64,000 nucleotides of DNA from Streptomyces sp. NBC_00448 (GCF_036014115.1 NZ_CP107913.1:7867501-7931500), one strand, 5' to 3'. Positions 16,997 through 25,445 are shown, counted from the first letter of the stretch. The notes: generated by a model not told the origin, from the letters alone. A program made the numbers and translations.

Positions 16997-17437
16997 ATGC
17001 CAGAGACGTCAGGGATGCCGGCGGCACCGCAGGTACGGGAGCCGGAGCGGAAGCCGGAGTCGGAGGCGGAACGCCGCGGCGGGCTCGCCGACTTCGGCCA
17101 CCGCTGGGCCGAGGCGGAGCGGCTGGGCGACGTGGCCGCCCTCGACGCCCTGCTCACCGACGACTTCACCGCGGTCGGCCCCCGCGGCTTCGTGCTGGGC
17201 AAGGCGCAGTGGCTCGACCGCTACGCGTCGGGCGCCCTGGTGCACGACGACTTCACCTGGGACGAGGTGACGCTGCGTCAGTACGGGCGTACCGCCGTCG
17301 CGGTGGGTGTCCAGGGCCAGCAGAGCGTCTTCGACGGGCGCGACGCGGACGCCCGGTTCCGTATCACCCAGACCATCGTGGAGGTGGACGGCCGCTGGCA
17401 ACTCGCGGCCGTCCACCTCAGCCCGACCGGCGCGTGA
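16997..17437 (+). CDS. NTF2-like protein (SnoaL/DUF4440 type)
   Basis: 146 residues from the ATG at 16997, behind ACGGAGG. A charged N-terminus is followed by a cone-like NTF2 fold: RWAEAERLGDVAALDALLTDDFTAVGPRGF, then DRYASGAL, VTLRQYGRTAVAVGVQ and FRITQTIVEVDGRWQLAAVH. The family includes small-molecule cyclases, isomerases and binding proteins. No specific function can be assigned. Confidence 0.88.
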   Translation: MPETSGMPAAPQVREPERKPESEAERRGGLADFGHRWAEAERLGDVAALDALLTDDFTAVGPRGFVLGKAQWLDRYASGALVHDDFTWDEVTLRQYGRTAVAVGVQGQQSVFDGRDADARFRITQTIVEVDGRWQLAAVHLSPTGA

Positions 17438-17500
17438 GCTGTGCGTGCACCGGGCGGTTCCCAACGCGCCTCGTCCGTGCGCCGGTTGGAGTCCTGACGG

Positions 17501-18589
17501 TCAGCCGCGCGGCAGCACCGTCGACTGGACGTCGGTGAGGCCGGTCCAGTCGTTGGACGCGATCGACGCGTGGGCCTTGGCCAGTTGGGCGACCCGGGCC
17601 TGCGCGTCCGCGGACGTCGGGTTGGTGTCGTCGAGGGTGGGCGGCACGTTCTGCGCGTCGGTCATGATGAGCAGGTAGTGGTGGGTGTCGTACCAGCTCG
17701 TGTCGATGCTGCCGTTCAGGTAGGTCGCGGCGTCACCGTCGAAGACCACGAACCAGGGGCGGATCGAGGCGTCGGAGTAGCGCGAACGCGGGTCGCCGGC
17801 CTGGGCGTTGTGCACCGCGGGGAAGACATTGGCCTGCGACAGCTTGCCCTGGCTCTGCAGCCCCTGGAGGTAGTCGGCGTACTCCTGGTCGGTCCACAGC
17901 GTGTCCGTCGGGTTGGACTCCTCGACGGTGCCGGGGATCACCTCCAGCAGCACCTTGCCGGCGAGTTGCTGACGGGTCGGCCAGTTGCCCGCGCCGGCCG
18001 CCTCGTCGAGTGACGTGTACTGGCCGCCACCCGGCTTGGCCAGCAGATCCGACGGCTTGTAGACCAGGTTGCCCAGGTGCGCGCTGATCGACTGGTCCAG
18101 TTTGGCCGGGCCCATCCCGAACGTGCTCTGGAAACCGGCCTTCATCTCCAGCTTGATGATCAGCGGCCCGTGGCCCGGGTGGGCGCCCAGCCACACCCGC
18201 ACGTCGTCCAGGCAGCTCTCCAGGTCCTTGTTGGCGCCCCCGGTGTACAGGTCCGCGGGGGAGGAAGCGTCCACGCAGTTGTTGCTGTTGCCCAGCGGGT
18301 TGGAGTGGCTGACCTTCCACTCCTGGGTGACGAAGTCGTCCCAGACGTCCAGTTCGATCATCGACGACCCGGTGTCCAGGGACTGCGCGAGGTACGTGAA
18401 CGCGCCCGGGTCGTAGGTGTTGTGCAGCCCGGAGCCGGTGCTGCCGGAGAACGGCAGCGAGTCCGTGTCGGCGGCGGACGCGGCGCCGCCTCCGGCGCCG
18501 GCGACGGTGAAGGCGAGGCACAGCGTCAGAACGCCCAGTAGCGCGGCGCGAATGCGTAGGGAAGCTCGGCGGATCAACCGACCGGTCAC
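17501..18589 (-). CDS. secreted Ca2+-dependent phosphatidylinositol phospholipase C-like protein
   Basis: 362 residues from the GTG at 18589, just after a perfect AGGAGG. A Sec signal peptide (RRASLRIRAALLGVLTLCLA, cleaved near GAASA-AD) directs export. The mature part resembles the PI-PLC TIM barrel of the Streptomyces antibioticus Ca2+-dependent type: SGLHNTYDPGAF with the first catalytic His, MIELDVWDD with Ca2+ ligands, and WKVSHSNPLGN with the second His. LIIKLEMKAGF and KVLLEVIPG are further barrel strands. It should release inositol phosphate from phosphatidylinositol outside the cell. Confidence 0.88.
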   Translation of the reverse strand: MTGRLIRRASLRIRAALLGVLTLCLAFTVAGAGGGAASAADTDSLPFSGSTGSGLHNTYDPGAFTYLAQSLDTGSSMIELDVWDDFVTQEWKVSHSNPLGNSNNCVDASSPADLYTGGANKDLESCLDDVRVWLGAHPGHGPLIIKLEMKAGFQSTFGMGPAKLDQSISAHLGNLVYKPSDLLAKPGGGQYTSLDEAAGAGNWPTRQQLAGKVLLEVIPGTVEESNPTDTLWTDQEYADYLQGLQSQGKLSQANVFPAVHNAQAGDPRSRYSDASIRPWFVVFDGDAATYLNGSIDTSWYDTHHYLLIMTDAQNVPPTLDDTNPTSADAQARVAQLAKAHASIASNDWTGLTDVQSTVLPRG

Positions 18590-18829
18590 GTGTCCTCCTG
18601 TGGGGGTGTCGCTCCGTCCAGACGGTGCCCGTCGGCCATGAATCGACGGAGACATGACAGGTAACACGATCTGTCGTCCCTCTGTCACCTCCCCTACCGG
18701 CCATACGCTTTGACCCCGCGCGCCCCGGCCGCGTTCGGCTCGCGCCGTGCTCGCCGCGTGCTGTGCTCCACTCGTGCCGCGCTCAGCTCGTACCGCCTTC
18801 GCCTCGTGTCGCGTTCGGCTCGGCCGTGC

Positions 18830-19147
18830 TCAACTCGCGCCGAGCAGGCGCAGGACCGCGGCCGTGACCGCCGCGGCCAGGACCACCACCGCGAACGGGG
18901 CGCGGCGCCAGGCGAAGAGCCCGCCGACGGCCACTCCGGCGGTGCGCGCCGTACCGGAGAAACCGTGGCCCTCGGTCAGCGCGGACGTGGCCACGAGCGC
19001 GGCCAGCAGGACGACCACGGCGGTGGCCATGAACTGCTCGACCCGGGCCGAGAGGGTGATCCGGGAGCGCAGCACCGGTCCGGCGAAGCGGAACGCGAAG
19101 GTGCCCGCGCCCAGGACCGCCGTGGCGATCAGGAGCCCGGTGTTCAT
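18830..19147 (-). CDS. azlD: AzlD-family branched-chain amino acid exporter subunit
   Basis: 105 residues with four hydrophobic segments. The start MNTGLLIATAVLGAGTFAFRF and the phrase VVLLAALVATSALTEG match AzlD, the small partner of AzlC. It overlaps azlC by 4 bp (ATGA), so the two are translated together and probably assemble as a membrane exporter of branched-chain amino acids or analogues. Confidence 0.9.
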   Translation of the reverse strand: MNTGLLIATAVLGAGTFAFRFAGPVLRSRITLSARVEQFMATAVVVLLAALVATSALTEGHGFSGTARTAGVAVGGLFAWRRAPFAVVVLAAAVTAAVLRLLGAS

Positions 19148-19914
19148 CGGCCCGCCTTCTGCTCGTTCGGCTGCTTCTCGTTCGGCTGTTTCACGGCCGG
19201 TTTCTCCTCGGCCGCCGCGGGGGCGGGCTTCGCGTCGTACGGCAGCCCGGCCGCGACGCCGGCGAGCGCGAGCAGTACCGGCAGCCCGGCGGGCAGGAAC
19301 GGTGTCGTGACGAGCGCGACCGCCACCCCGGCCAGCGCCGCCCGCCGGTTGCCGGCCCGGTCGAGGGAGGGGAGCAGCAGGGCGAGCAGTACCGCGGGGA
19401 ACGCCGCGTCGAGCCCGAAGGCGTCGGTGTCGCCGACCGCCCGGCCGCCGAACGCGCCGGCCACCACCCCGAGGTTCCAGGCCGTGAACAGCCCGGCCCC
19501 GCACAGCCAGTACGCCGTACGGCGGCGGGCCGGCGTGCGCTGGGCGAGCGTGAACGCCACCGTCTCGTCGACCATCACATGGCTGCCCGCGATCCGGCGC
19601 AGCCATCCGGTGCCGGTGAGCACGTCCCCGACCGCGAAGCCGAACGGGACGTGCCGCACGTTGACCAGCAGGCCCGCCGCGAGCGCGGCCACCGGATTGC
19701 CGCCGGCCCCCACGATCCCGATGAAGAGGAACTGCGCGGCGCCCGCGAACACCACCACCGACATCAGCATCGGCAGCCACAGCGGCAGGCCGAGCCCGAC
19801 CGCGATCGCGCCGAAGGACACTCCGACGAGCGCGTCGGCCACGCAGACCAGGGCGATGTCGCGGAGCAGGTCCGCCAGGTCCTTCTCGGGGGTTCGCCAA
19901 ATCGAACGGATCAC
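19144..19914 (-). CDS. azlC: AzlC-family branched-chain amino acid permease
   Basis: 256 residues from the GTG at 19914; a longer frame exists upstream but would run through the operator. Typical AzlC features: FGAIAVGLGLPLWLPMLMSVVVFAGAAQF, then GIVGAGGNPVAALAAGLLVN and RHVPFG. About seven membrane segments, then a hydrophilic tail with the repeated heptad PNEKQPNEQ. It is the large subunit of the exporter with AzlD. The divergent XRE-cupin gene is its probable regulator. Confidence 0.92.
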   Translation of the reverse strand: MIRSIWRTPEKDLADLLRDIALVCVADALVGVSFGAIAVGLGLPLWLPMLMSVVVFAGAAQFLFIGIVGAGGNPVAALAAGLLVNVRHVPFGFAVGDVLTGTGWLRRIAGSHVMVDETVAFTLAQRTPARRRTAYWLCGAGLFTAWNLGVVAGAFGGRAVGDTDAFGLDAAFPAVLLALLLPSLDRAGNRRAALAGVAVALVTTPFLPAGLPVLLALAGVAAGLPYDAKPAPAAAEEKPAVKQPNEKQPNEQKAGR

Positions 19915-19980
19915 CGTATAGAATGAACATAGTAGATTGTCGTTCGTCAAGCCGAACGACATGACTTTTTTATCGAACGA
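19902..19980. promoter_or_regulatory. shared azlC / XRE-cupin operator with four CGAACG sites
   Basis: CGAACG occurs at 19903-19908, 19953-19958 and 19974-19979, and in inverted form (CGTTCG) at 19941-19946. The central pair makes a perfect inverted repeat GTCGTTCG-N6-CGAACGAC (19939-19960); the third site is 21 bp, two helical turns, further on. A TTGACG hexamer and a TTTTTTA tract lie in the same A/T-rich stretch. This is the expected place for the XRE regulator to bind and control both transcripts. Confidence 0.65.
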
Positions 19981-19997
19981 ATCTGGAGCCATCCGGT

Positions 19998-20570
19998 ATG
20001 CCGACGGAGGACAGACCACGCGGCGGCCCCCCGATCGCCGCCATCGCCGCCTCCCTGCAACAGGAGCGGCGGCGCGCCGGACTCTCCCTCGCCGAGGCCG
20101 CGCGCCGTGCGGGCATCGCCAAGTCCACCCTCTCCCAGCTCGAATCCGCCACCGGCAACCCGAGCGTGGAGACGCTGTGGGCGCTCAGCGTGGCTCTCGA
20201 CGTGCCCTTCGCCCAGCTGGTCGACCCGCCGCGCCCCCGGGTCGAGGTGATCCGCGCCGGCGAGGGCCCCACCTTCACCGCCGAGCACTCCTCGTACGTC
20301 GCCACGCTCCTGGCGTCCTGCCCGCCGCACGCCCGCCGGGACATCTACGTCGTCTCCGCGCAGCCCGGCAGCGACCGCGAGTCCGAGCCGCACATGCCCG
20401 GACTGATCGAGCACGTGGTGCTCAGCACCGGCCGTGCCATGGTCGGCATCACCGACGACCCGGTCGAGCTGTACCCCGGCGACTACATCAGCTATCCCGG
20501 TGACGTGCCACACGTCTTCCGCGCGCTCGAACCCGGCACGGTCGCCGTGCTGCTGTCCGAGCACAACTGA
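19998..20570 (+). CDS. XRE-family regulator with cupin domain
   Basis: 190 residues. Helix-turn-helix at about 15-70 (LQQERRRAGLSLAEAARRAG, AKSTLSQLESATGNPSVETL). A cupin sensor follows at about 100-190 with HMPGLIEHVVLSTG, LYPGDYISYPGD and PHVFRALEPG. This domain pair is usual for regulators divergent from azlCD. Its last 15 bases, including the stop, are tandemly repeated downstream. Confidence 0.93.
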   Translation: MPTEDRPRGGPPIAAIAASLQQERRRAGLSLAEAARRAGIAKSTLSQLESATGNPSVETLWALSVALDVPFAQLVDPPRPRVEVIRAGEGPTFTAEHSSYVATLLASCPPHARRDIYVVSAQPGSDRESEPHMPGLIEHVVLSTGRAMVGITDDPVELYPGDYISYPGDVPHVFRALEPGTVAVLLSEHN

Positions 20571-20615
20571 GCCGAGCACAACTGAGCCGACCACAACTGA
20601 GCGAGCACAACTGTC
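20557..20615 (+). repeat. 15-bp tandem repeat spanning a stop codon
   Basis: CCGAGCACAACTGAG is repeated three times (20557, 20572, 20587 with one change) plus a partial fourth copy. The first copy is the end of the XRE gene (codons for S-E-H-N-stop), so the gene's own terminus has been duplicated downstream. Confidence 0.9.
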
Positions 20616-20688
20616 CGTTACGGCTGGGCGGGACGGCCGAGCGCGCGCAGCCGAACGAGCCCGCACTCGTAGACGAGGAGTCCGCGCC

Positions 20689-21504
20689 GTGCCCTTGCCG
20701 CCCGTACCACCCGTAGGGCCCGTGCCACCCGTGCCGCCAGGGCCGGCCGTTCGCACCGAGCGCTCCGGTCCGGTCACCACCGTGGTGCTGTCCCGGCCGC
20801 ACGCGCGCAACGCCGTCGACCGGGACACCGCGCAGGCGCTCGCGGACGCGTTCCGGGCGTTCGACGCCGACCCGGACGCCGCCGTCGCGGTGCTGTGGGG
20901 CGAGGGCGGCACGTTCTGCGCGGGCGCCGACCTCAAGGCGGTCGGCACCGAGCGCGGCAACCGGCTCGCGCCCGACGGCGACGGCCCGATGGGCCCCACC
21001 CGGATGCGGCTGGGCAAGCCGGTGATCGCCGCCGTCGCGGGCCACGCGGTCGCGGGCGGGCTGGAGTTGGCCCTGTGGTGCGACCTGCGGGTGGTCGAAC
21101 GGGACGCCGTGTTCGGGGTGTTCTGCCGCCGCTGGGGAGTGCCGCTGATCGACGGCGGGACCGTACGGCTGCCCCGGTTGATCGGCGCCGGGCGGGCGAT
21201 GGACCTGGTCCTCACCGGGCGTCCGGTCGACGCGGCCGAGGCGCACGCCATCGGCCTGGCCGACCGGCTGGTCGAGACCGGCACCGCCCGCGCCGCGGCC
21301 GAGCAACTGGCCGCGCAGATAGCCGCGTTCCCGCAGACCTGCCTGCGCGAGGACCGGCTGTCCCTGCTGGAGCAGGAGGGCCGGCCCGAACCGGAGGCAC
21401 TGGCCGCCGAGTTCGCCCACGGCCAGGTCTCGCTCACCGAGATGGCCGCGGGCGCCGCCCGGTTCACCGCGGGCGAGGGACGGCACGGCGCCTTCGGCCC
21501 GTGA
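20689..21504 (+). CDS. enoyl-CoA hydratase/isomerase (crotonase) family protein
   Basis: 271 residues from the GTG at 20689, behind GAGGAG. Crotonase landmarks: PHARNAVDRDTAQALADAF, GEGGTFCAGADLKAVG forming the first oxyanion region, and AVAGHAVAGGLELALWCDLR the second, followed by GVFCRRWGVPLIDGGTVRLP. It acts on acyl-CoA thioesters; whether hydratase, isomerase or another activity is unclear. The N-terminus is a short run of Val-Pro-Pro repeats coming from repeated codons. Confidence 0.9.
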   Translation: MPLPPVPPVGPVPPVPPGPAVRTERSGPVTTVVLSRPHARNAVDRDTAQALADAFRAFDADPDAAVAVLWGEGGTFCAGADLKAVGTERGNRLAPDGDGPMGPTRMRLGKPVIAAVAGHAVAGGLELALWCDLRVVERDAVFGVFCRRWGVPLIDGGTVRLPRLIGAGRAMDLVLTGRPVDAAEAHAIGLADRLVETGTARAAAEQLAAQIAAFPQTCLREDRLSLLEQEGRPEPEALAAEFAHGQVSLTEMAAGAARFTAGEGRHGAFGP

Positions 21505-21537
21505 CCCGGTCGCCGACTCCGCTCCCGCCGGGGCGGA

Positions 21538-22707
21538 TCAGTGCCGGAAGAGCCGAAGTCCGGTCCGAACCAGGGTCATTCCCTGCCGCTCGCACGCCTC
21601 GACGACCTTGTCCGAGCGGATCGACCCGCCGGGCTCGGCGATCCACCGCACCCCGTAGCGTGCCGCGTGCTCCACGTTGTCCGCGAAGGGCAGCGCCCCG
21701 TCCGAGGCGAACGCCACCCCCGTCAGCCGTTCCCGCCACGCCTGCCGCTCACCGCCGTCCGGCAGCAGTACCGCGCTCGGCGGCGGCCCGGCCAGCACCC
21801 CGCGCAGCGCCTCGGCCTCGTACGGCGTCAAGTCGCCCTCGGCGCACCGCACCTGCCAGTTCACCCGGTCCTGCCGGCGTACCTCGGGCCTGAACTCCAT
21901 GGCCCGTACGGAGGGGTGGCGGCGCATCCACCAGGTGTGCGTCTTGCGGCCCGCCAGGCGGGTGCAGTCCAGCCGGGACTGCTGGCCCGCGCCGATGCCG
22001 AGCGTCACCCCGTCCCGCACGTAGCAGACCGAGTTGGACTGGGTGTGGCGGACCACGGCCAGGCCGAGCAGCAGGTCGTCGGCGGCGGCCTGCGGCAGCT
22101 CGCCGCACACCACGTCGGTCAGCAGGCCGGCGCAGATCGGCACGTCGTCGCGGGCCTGGCTCAGCCGCAGCCCGTACTCCTCGCGGCTGTCGGCGGCCGG
22201 CGGCACGTACGTGGGGTCGGCCGCCAGCACCAGGAAACGGCCGCGCCGCTTGCGGCTCAGCGTGGCCAGCACGCCGGGCGCGTAACCGGGTGCCACGATC
22301 CCGTCGCAGACCAACCCGCCCAGCAGCTCGGCGAGTTCCTCGTCCACCGGGTGCGACACGGCGGCCAGGTCACCGTAGGACGACCGCGGATCGGCGTCCC
22401 GGGCCCGCAGATACGCACCGGCCAGCGGACCGGGCGCGGTCGTCCCGAGCCCGTAGCGGGCGGCGGTGTCCGCGTCCACCGGGCCGGCCAGTGCCGCGCC
22501 CGCGGGCGACACGTGCTTGAACGACGCCGCCGCGGGCCGCCCGAGCGCGCCCGCCGCTTCCCGTACGAGCTGCCAACCGGCCAGCGCGTCCAGCAGGTTG
22601 ATGTACGACGGTTCGCCGTTGAGCACCCGCAGCGGGCCGGGCCCCGGTGCCACGGGTACGGCATGTGCCGGCTGCTGCTGGGGGTTGAGTCCGTACCGCA
22701 GTTCCAT
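21538..22707 (-). CDS. stand-alone AICAR formyltransferase (PurH C-terminal domain only)
   Basis: 389 residues from the ATG at 22707, behind GAGGAGGA. It begins MELRYGLNPQQQPA and carries SFKHVSPAGAALAG and ADDLLLGLAVVRHTQSNSV, hallmarks of the transformylase half of PurH. The usual N-terminal IMP cyclohydrolase (MGS) domain is missing. It would add a formyl group from 10-formyl-THF to AICAR in purine synthesis, presumably next to a normal purH elsewhere in the genome. It is isolated, not in a purine operon. Confidence 0.9.
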   Translation of the reverse strand: MELRYGLNPQQQPAHAVPVAPGPGPLRVLNGEPSYINLLDALAGWQLVREAAGALGRPAAASFKHVSPAGAALAGPVDADTAARYGLGTTAPGPLAGAYLRARDADPRSSYGDLAAVSHPVDEELAELLGGLVCDGIVAPGYAPGVLATLSRKRRGRFLVLAADPTYVPPAADSREEYGLRLSQARDDVPICAGLLTDVVCGELPQAAADDLLLGLAVVRHTQSNSVCYVRDGVTLGIGAGQQSRLDCTRLAGRKTHTWWMRRHPSVRAMEFRPEVRRQDRVNWQVRCAEGDLTPYEAEALRGVLAGPPPSAVLLPDGGERQAWRERLTGVAFASDGALPFADNVEHAARYGVRWIAEPGGSIRSDKVVEACERQGMTLVRTGLRLFRH

Positions 22708-22936
22708 CCGGGGTCCTCCTCGGTCGCGTGCGCTGATCCGAGGCGCCCAGGCGGTCGACGCGTCCGAAGGTGTGCGTGCCGCTTCCCGGTGGTGGCCCAC
22801 CCTCGCCAGTCGCGGCGCCGCCGATCGTACCCAACCGGCGCCGCGACCGCGGCGGGTGGTGCGGGGGACGCGCGGGCCGCCGGGCGGCGGGGGCGGCCGG
22901 GTGCGGCGCGAACCGGTGGACGTGCCGGGCCGCCAC

Positions 22937-22942
22937 TAGGCT
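22937..22942 (+). promoter_or_regulatory. probable -10 hexamer of a leaderless mRNA
   Basis: TAGGCT lies 7 nt before the ATG at 22950, with no ribosome binding site between. Confidence 0.45.
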
Positions 22943-22949
22943 CGGACCC

Positions 22950-23522
22950 ATGATCGTATGGCTCAACGGCACCTTCGGCGCGGGGAAGACGACCACGTCG
23001 CGGCTGCTCACCGAGATGCTGCCCGGAGCGCGGATCTTCGACTCGGAGTACGTCGGCCACATGCTCCGGCCGTTCCTGACCGACAAGCCGGTCCGGGACT
23101 TCCAGGAGCACCCGCCGTGGCGGTCGCTGGTGGTGCAGACCGCCGTCCAACTGCTCGACTACGTCGGGGGCACCCTGGTCCTCCCGCAGTCGGTGCTGGT
23201 CGAGGCGTACTGGACCGAGCTGTCCGGCGGCCTGGCCGAAGCCGGCGTACCCGTCCACCACTTCGTGCTGCACGCCGATCCCGAGGAACTGGTCCGGCGG
23301 ATCGAGCAGGACACCGAAGGGGCGCCGGCCCGGCAGTGGCGGCTCGACCACGTCTCCGCGTACGAGGCGGCCCTGCCGTGGCTGCGGGAGGCGGGCGAGG
23401 TCGTCGACACGGCGGGGACGCCGCCGGCGGACGTGGCGCGGCGGATCGCCGCGCGGGTGGCGGGCGCGGCGGACCCGTCCGGGGCGACGAACCCGGCCGA
23501 GGCGGCGAACGCGGCGGGGTGA
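22950..23522 (+). CDS. TmrB-like P-loop kinase/ATPase
   Basis: 190 residues. The N-terminus MIVWLNGTFGAGKTTTS is a Walker A motif (residues 7-15). DSEYVGHMLRPFL, PPWRSLVVQTAVQLL and FVLHADPEELVRRIEQD are typical of TmrB/AAA_33-like proteins, some of which give resistance to nucleoside antibiotics such as tunicamycin; others phosphorylate drugs. Here there is no antibiotic gene cluster nearby, so the role is open. The C-terminus is Ala/Pro-rich. Confidence 0.85.
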   Translation: MIVWLNGTFGAGKTTTSRLLTEMLPGARIFDSEYVGHMLRPFLTDKPVRDFQEHPPWRSLVVQTAVQLLDYVGGTLVLPQSVLVEAYWTELSGGLAEAGVPVHHFVLHADPEELVRRIEQDTEGAPARQWRLDHVSAYEAALPWLREAGEVVDTAGTPPADVARRIAARVAGAADPSGATNPAEAANAAG

Positions 23523-23567
23523 CCCGGCGGGCGCCGCCGGAGCGGGTTCGCGGCGTATGTTCCGGTC

Positions 23568-23609
23568 CTCACGCCTGGCCGCTCACGCCTGGCCGCTCAC
23601 GCCTGGCCG
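23568..23609 (-). repeat. three 14-bp tandem repeats over a stop codon
   Basis: CTCACGCCTGGCCG is present three times in a row. The copy at 23596 contains the stop codon of the DUF1772 gene, and on that gene's strand each unit ends in TGA. Because 14 is not a multiple of three, the added TGAs fall in other frames. Confidence 0.9.
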
Positions 23610-24106
23610 CTCGCCCGGGCCGCGACCCGCATCGCCCAGGCCAGGCAGCCCAGCGACGCCGTACAGGCGAGGGTGCGGGCGACGTTCCAGTGCACCCAGG
23701 TCGACTCGAACCGTTCCCGCACGGCCGCCAGGTCGTGGACCTTGCCCGGGTCGCCGGCGTTCGCCAGCCGGTCGTTCAGCGGCACGTTCAGGCCCATCGT
23801 GATCAGCAGCGACAGCGCGTAGAGCGCGACGCCCGCGATGATCCACGGCAGGGCGGCACTGGCCGCGCCGCGCCGGTGCAGCGCGATCGCGAGGCCGCCG
23901 AGCACCAGGGCGCCGCCGAACGCCAGGCTGAACCAGCCGTTCAGGATCGCCACGTTGATGCGCTGCATGGACTCCACGAAGGTGCGGTCCGACGAGCGGC
24001 CGAGGCCGGGCATCACCGCGCACGAGAACGCGAAGTACAGACCGGCCATCAACCCGGTGGTGAGCGTGGCGGCGAGCAGCACCAGGCTGCGGAGATCGGC
24101 GGACAT
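23597..24106 (-). CDS. DUF1772/anthrone-oxygenase-like membrane protein
   Basis: 169 residues from the ATG at 24106, chosen because AAGGGAG precedes it; the ATG at 24184 would add 26 residues. Four membrane segments with LVLLAATLTTGLMAGLYFAFSCAVMPGL at the N-terminus, then SMQRINVAILNGWFSLAF and GLNVPLNDRLA. The family includes anthrone oxygenases in polyketide pathways, but most members are of unknown function. It is divergent from an AraC regulator. Confidence 0.88.
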   Translation of the reverse strand: MSADLRSLVLLAATLTTGLMAGLYFAFSCAVMPGLGRSSDRTFVESMQRINVAILNGWFSLAFGGALVLGGLAIALHRRGAASAALPWIIAGVALYALSLLITMGLNVPLNDRLANAGDPGKVHDLAAVRERFESTWVHWNVARTLACTASLGCLAWAMRVAARASGQA

Positions 24107-24290
24107 GTCAACTCCCTTGGCGGGGACGGGTGATGCGGCGGGGGCGGGCGCCGCGGGCCACTGCGAGGTGGAGGTCGTCGTCATGCCTTCGAGTACAGCC
24201 GCCCCGGGCCGGTCCCGGCCATGGCCGAGAAACTCACCCGCATACGCGCGCGTCCACCGCCTACGCTGGGACGTATGCAGCCGTACGCAC

Positions 24291-24390
24291 ATCTCCCGTA
24301 CACACGCGGTGCGTACGCGCACCGTCCGTGCGGGCACCTTCCGTGCGGGCACCTTCCGTACGCGCGCCGTCCGTGCGGGCACCTTCCGTA
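24291..24390 (+). repeat. 15-bp tandem repeats upstream of the AraC gene
   Basis: CCGTGCGGGCACCTT occurs at 24326, 24341 and 24371, with degenerate units between and on each side, in a 15-bp phase. An ORF (24221-24412) through this stretch reads as pentapeptide-like units (PCGHL, PYARR), a likely by-product of the repeat. The rest of the 313-bp gap (24107-24419) holds no clear gene. Confidence 0.75.
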
Positions 24391-24419
24391 CTCGCCCCTG
24401 ACGTGCGTCTGAGGACGAT

Positions 24420-25388
24420 ATGGACGCGCTGACCGACCTCCTCGACGGGCCGCGGGCGCGCGGTGCGTTCCTGCTTCGCTCGGTGCTGGCCCCGCCGTGG
24501 GCGATCCGGATCGCCGACCGCGCCCCGCTGACGCTGCTCTACCCGGTCGACGGGGACGCGTGGGTGGTGCCCGACCGGGAGCCGCCGGTGCGGATCGGGC
24601 CCGGGGACATCGCGGTGGTGCGCGGCCCGGAGCCGTACACCGTCGCGGGCGACCCGGCGACGCCGCCGCAGATCGTGATCCGGCCCGGCCAGGTCTCGCA
24701 GACCCCGGACGGCGACGAGCTGTGCGAGGAGATGGACCTCGGGGTGCGCACGTGGGGCGACACCGCCGAGGACACACCGGGCGCGGGGGTGCTGATCAGC
24801 GGGACCTACCAGATGGACGGCGAGGTCAGCCGGCGGCTGCTGGCCGCGCTGCCGCAGGTGCTGGTGCTGCCGGCGGACGCCTGGCACAGCCCGCTGCCCG
24901 CGCTGCTGTCCGCGGAGGTGGTGCGCGACGAGCCGGGGCAGGAGGTGGTCCTCGACCGCCTGCTGGACCTGCTGCTCATCGCGGTGCTGCGCGCGTGGTT
25001 CGCCCGGCCGGAGGCGGGCACGCCGGGGTGGTACGCCGCGCAGGGCGACCCGGTGGTCGGCCCGGCACTGCGGCTGCTGCACGAACGGCCCGCGCACGGC
25101 TGGACGGTGGCCGCATTGGCCGCCGAGACCGGTGTGTCACGTGCGGCGCTCGGCCGCCGCTTCACCGAACTCGTCGGCGAGCCGCCGATGGCCTACCTGA
25201 CGAGCTGGCGGCTCGCCCTCGCCGCCGACCTGCTGCGCGAACCGGACGCCACCATCGCCGCGGTGGCGCGCAAGGTCGGGTACGGCAGCCCGTTCGCCCT
25301 CAGCGCGGCGTTCAAGCGCGTGCGCGGGGTCAGCCCGCAGGAACACCGCAGAACGCGCGGGCCGGGGAGCGCGGCAGCAGTGTCGTGA
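24420..25388 (+). CDS. AraC-family regulator with N-terminal cupin
   Basis: 322 residues. Residues 1-190 are an AraC-type cupin sensor (VDGDAWVVPDREPPVRIGPGD). The C-terminal double helix-turn-helix is at about 215-310: WTVAALAAETGVSRAALGRRF, GEPPMAYLTSWRLALAADLL, ATIAAVARKVGYGSPFALSAAF and RVRGVSPQEHR. The divergent DUF1772 gene is the likely target. Confidence 0.93.
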   Translation: MDALTDLLDGPRARGAFLLRSVLAPPWAIRIADRAPLTLLYPVDGDAWVVPDREPPVRIGPGDIAVVRGPEPYTVAGDPATPPQIVIRPGQVSQTPDGDELCEEMDLGVRTWGDTAEDTPGAGVLISGTYQMDGEVSRRLLAALPQVLVLPADAWHSPLPALLSAEVVRDEPGQEVVLDRLLDLLLIAVLRAWFARPEAGTPGWYAAQGDPVVGPALRLLHERPAHGWTVAALAAETGVSRAALGRRFTELVGEPPMAYLTSWRLALAADLLREPDATIAAVARKVGYGSPFALSAAFKRVRGVSPQEHRRTRGPGSAAAVS

Positions 25389-25445
25389 CCGGTGTCGTAC
25401 TCGTCGTACCCATCAATCCATCCGCACAATCATGGTCTGACTGTT

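Noticed and set aside
16924..17202. Minus-strand frame opposite the NTF2-like gene
   Set aside because: Shadow frame; the plus-strand gene has a clear ribosome binding site and fold pattern.
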